NCBI GenBank assembly: GCA_029077775.1
Contig: JAQNCU010000126.1
Coordinates: 1 to 7,592 of the forward strand
Reading direction: 5' to 3'
DNA: 7,592 nucleotides
Source of the DNA: Acidocella sp.
Lineage (GTDB): Bacteria > Pseudomonadota > Alphaproteobacteria > Acetobacterales > Acetobacteraceae
Shown: piece by piece, positions 6,491 to 7,592 of the stretch
How the letters are laid out: each line of letters opens with the position of its first letter
Position numbering within the stretch: the first letter of the stretch is position 1
The notes under the pieces: model-generated
Seen by the model: only the letters and a program-made list of their open reading frames with translations
Databases searched by the model: none
What the model was told of the DNA's origin: nothing
Program-made: the position numbers and the translations under genes

Positions 6491-6506
6491 CGCGTTCATT
6501 CGCGTT
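6491..6506. repeat. Direct repeat CGCGTT spaced by exactly 10 bases
   Basis: CGCGTTCATT at 6491-6500 is followed directly by CGCGTT at 6501-6506, so the hexamer recurs one helical turn apart. It lies 15-30 bases upstream of the Shine-Dalgarno of the small exported gene. No good -35 is visible there, so it could be an activator site, but the repeat is short. Confidence 0.3.
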
Positions 6507-6637
6507 GACCCCCTATCTAAGCCATGCGTGAAATAACTGAATACCTAGTCGGGACAGAATATATATACACTTTATGTATGAATATAATGGGCGAGTGGGC
6601 CAGTCCGGCACCGATAATAACTGAAAAATCTGGGCTT

Positions 6638-6668
6638 ATACCAACTGGCCTAAAGAATGACTCTTGGC
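6638..6668. repeat. Left terminal inverted repeat of the candidate element
   Basis: It starts ATACCAA and ends CTTGGC, and pairs with 6887-6917 at 25 of 31 positions. The mismatches cluster in the six bases after ATACCAA. Confidence 0.5.
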
Positions 6669-6679
6669 GGGCAGCAAGC

Positions 6680-6705
6680 GCTTCTTTTTGTGAACAAAAA
6701 GAAGC
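6680..6705. repeat. Perfect 11-base hairpin GCTTCTTTTTG / CAAAAAGAAGC
   Basis: The stem arms are 6680-6690 and 6695-6705, with a TGAA loop. In the plus direction seven A residues follow, and in the minus direction there is no T tract after the stem, so it is not a standard terminator in either direction. T-rich hairpins of this kind resemble repeats I associate with intergenic regions of acetic acid bacteria; that association is from memory. Confidence 0.8.
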
Positions 6706-6775
6706 AAAAAAACATTATTAATCTGGGTAATTGGGGTTCCAGAAGCCTGGCACCGGCATAACAGAAGTTTTTTGC

Positions 6776-6799
6776 GCCGCTTTTTTTCAAAAAAGCGGC
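6776..6799. repeat. Hairpin GCCGCTTTTT / AAAAAGCGGC
   Basis: A ten-base perfect stem (6776-6785 with 6790-6799) encloses a four-base loop. The T run is in the stem, not after it, and no T tract follows in either direction, so I class it as a structural repeat within the candidate element and not as a terminator. Confidence 0.75.
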
Positions 6800-6831
6800 T
6801 GCTTACCTGGATGTGTCACTGTCTTCGCGGA

Positions 6832-6891
6832 TTGGCATAATACTGCGGGGCTGGTGGGGCGGCCACGCGTCAGCAAAGAGTGTTATGCCAA
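6832..6891. repeat. Internal inverted repeat TTGGCATAA / TTATGCCAA
   Basis: Nine perfect bases at 6832-6840 are inverted at 6883-6891. One mismatch further on both sides share AC, giving TTGGCATAAnAC. The right arm overlaps the inner end of the right terminal repeat, so the right third of the element can fold on itself as well as pairing with the left end. Confidence 0.55.
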
Positions 6892-6917
6892 GTGTCATCC
6901 TTTACGGCGATTGGTAT
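6887..6917. repeat. Right terminal inverted repeat of the candidate element
   Basis: It starts GCCAAG and ends TTGGTAT, and is the inverted partner of 6638-6668 at 25 of 31 positions. Confidence 0.5.
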
Positions 6918-7255
6918 TACCCGGTGACATTCATAACCGGAGGGGTGTTAATTGCATTGCATTTTGGGGCATCATTTCGCCGGAGTTTGAGGTGGACCCG
7001 TGCCGGCAGGCGAAATATGCGGGTATGCAAAAAAACCGAAACTAGCATTGATTCATAACTTGACAGCGCCCTGCCCAGCGACAACAAACGCGGTGTACGA
7101 AGAATACTGGTACAAAATAAAAAAAGTTACGTTCCAAGTCTGAAATTTTGCTGCGTTAACATTGGCACGCTCTCATTTCACCACGCCGGTTGAAGCCGAG
7201 CGTCGGGGGTGTGTTGTGCAATCGTGAGTGGGTTTCCGACATCAAACTCTTGAAC

Positions 7256-7260
7256 AGGAG
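7256..7260 (+). promoter_or_regulatory. Ribosome-binding site of the MetA-like gene
   Basis: AGGAG ends six bases before the ATG at 7267. It fixes the start and supports this frame over the overlapping frame that begins at 7190. Confidence 0.75.
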
Positions 7261-7266
7261 AGCGCT

Positions 7267-7592
7267 ATGTCTGATCATTTCAAATCCCGCCTGCTCGGTG
7301 CCGTTTGCGTTGCGGCCATGTCACTTGGGCTTGCCAGCGTCGCTATGGCGTCCAGCGAGGAGCCAGCGGGTATCAATCTGGGTGGCACCAGCTTTAATGA
7401 TGGTTTTGGCGGGCTGACCCCCGGCTTTGTATACCAGCAATATTTTCAGTATTCCCATTTCAGCGCGATCAACGACCAGAACGGCAACAAGGTTCCGGTG
7501 TTCAAAGGCACCAGCATTGATGCCATCGTGTCACTCAACCAGTTGATCTATGTCTCGCCGATCCATATCGGTTCTGGCGTGCTCGGGTTTAC
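7267..7592 (+). CDS. Probable outer-membrane protein of the MetA-pathway phenol-degradation / transporter family (5' part only)
   Basis: The gene runs off the window after 108 codons. A signal peptide is clear: SDHFKSR, then hydrophobic LLGAVCVAAMSLGLASVAMA, with a likely cut after AMA (28). The mature protein opens with GINLGGTSFNDGFGGLTPG (35-53), then YQQYFQYSHFSAINDQNG (56-73) and a strand-like segment IDAIVSLNQLIYVSP (84-98). This arrangement is what I remember from proteins annotated as MetA-pathway phenol degradation (Phenol_MetA_deg), thought to be outer-membrane beta-barrels in the uptake of hydrophobic or aromatic compounds. The beta-barrel body is beyond the window, so the family call rests on the N-terminus only. 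It has a good AGGAG. It faces away from the ABC operon and has its own leader of up to 200 bases. Confidence 0.65.
   Translation, partial: MSDHFKSRLLGAVCVAAMSLGLASVAMASSEEPAGINLGGTSFNDGFGGLTPGFVYQQYFQYSHFSAINDQNGNKVPVFKGTSIDAIVSLNQLIYVSPIHIGSGVLGF

Larger units (their letters stand above)
6638..6917. mobile_element. Candidate MITE-like non-autonomous element with 31-base terminal inverted repeats
   Basis: The left end (6638-6668) and the reverse complement of the right end (6887-6917) align without gaps over 31 bases with 25 identities. They share ATACCAA, then TAAAG, ATGAC and CTTGGC in the same order and spacing. Between them lie two strong hairpins (6680-6705 and 6776-6799) and no transposase or credible gene. 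The 280-base size, terminal inverted repeats and lack of coding capacity fit a miniature inverted-repeat element. No clear target-site duplication is visible: the flanks are TT on the left and TA on the right. I do not recognise a parent insertion sequence. It may instead be a structured intergenic repeat or an old, decayed copy. Confidence 0.45.
6465..7266. other. AT-rich spacer of about 800 bases without a convincing gene
   Basis: The open frames in this stretch (about 6524-6721, 6731-7045 and 6813-7058, all plus strand) lack good ribosome-binding sites, run through hairpin repeats and have unrecognisable, compositionally odd proteins, so I do not call them. The stretch holds the promoter region of the small exported gene (6465 to about 6560), a candidate mobile repeat element (6638-6917), and the leader of the MetA-like gene (about 7060-7266). 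Confidence 0.6.

Noticed and set aside
6524..7058. Three short plus-strand open frames in the repeat region
   Set aside because: They run through the hairpins of the candidate element, lack ribosome-binding sites and look non-protein-like.
7060..7065. Perfect TTGACA as -35 of the MetA-like gene
   Set aside because: No -10 follows at 16-18 bases (AACAAA at best), and it would give a 190-base leader; not enough to call.
7162..7177. TTGGCACG, like the -24 half of a sigma-54 promoter
   Set aside because: The required GC at ten bases after GG is TT, so the -12 element is missing.
1107..7592. Second copy of the tRNA-Val 3' end as an attachment-site repeat
   Set aside because: I found no repeat of TTCAATCCCTG or the acceptor strand elsewhere in the window, so an island bounded within it is not supported.

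Overview
The window looks like chromosome of a GC-rich alphaproteobacterium. An acetic-acid-bacterium or acidophile lineage (Acetobacteraceae such as Acidocella, Acidiphilium or relatives) is my best guess, from protein style and the T-rich hairpin repeats between genes. It is not proven. Coding sequence is GC-rich with strong G/C third positions, whereas the 6465-7266 spacer is clearly more AT-rich.

Layout, left to right. (1) 1-921, minus strand: the first 307 codons of a major facilitator transporter whose end lies outside the window. (2) 1032-1106, plus strand: tRNA-Val with anticodon CAC and an encoded CCA. (3) 1085-5835, minus strand: a compact five-gene operon for a branched-chain-amino-acid-type (Liv/HAAT) ABC importer. 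In transcription order it encodes a Tat-exported binding protein, LivG-type ATPase, LivF-type ATPase, LivH-type permease and LivM-type permease. The junctions are 3 bases apart or overlapping. The last livM codons and its stop lie antisense to the 3' end of the tRNA gene. (4) 5836-6257: operon control region with a two-turn dyad near possible promoters, then a terminator for the next gene. (5) 6258-6464, minus strand: a small exported protein of 68 residues. (6) 6465-7266: about 800 bases without a convincing gene. It holds a candidate MITE-like element (about 6638-6917) with imperfect 31-base terminal inverted repeats around two strong internal hairpins. (7) 7267 to the end, plus strand: the start of an exported protein resembling the MetA-pathway phenol-degradation / outer-membrane transporter family.

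The genes suggest solute uptake: a possible outer-membrane channel, a periplasmic binding protein feeding an ABC importer, and a proton-coupled MFS carrier. The substrate cannot be read from the sequence. Liv-type systems carry branched-chain amino acids but also amides, urea and aromatic acids, and a MetA-like neighbour makes an aromatic or organic acid possible but unproven. I see no defence system, CRISPR array, complete insertion sequence or phage gene. The least ordinary features are the tRNA/livM overlap and the candidate non-autonomous element.
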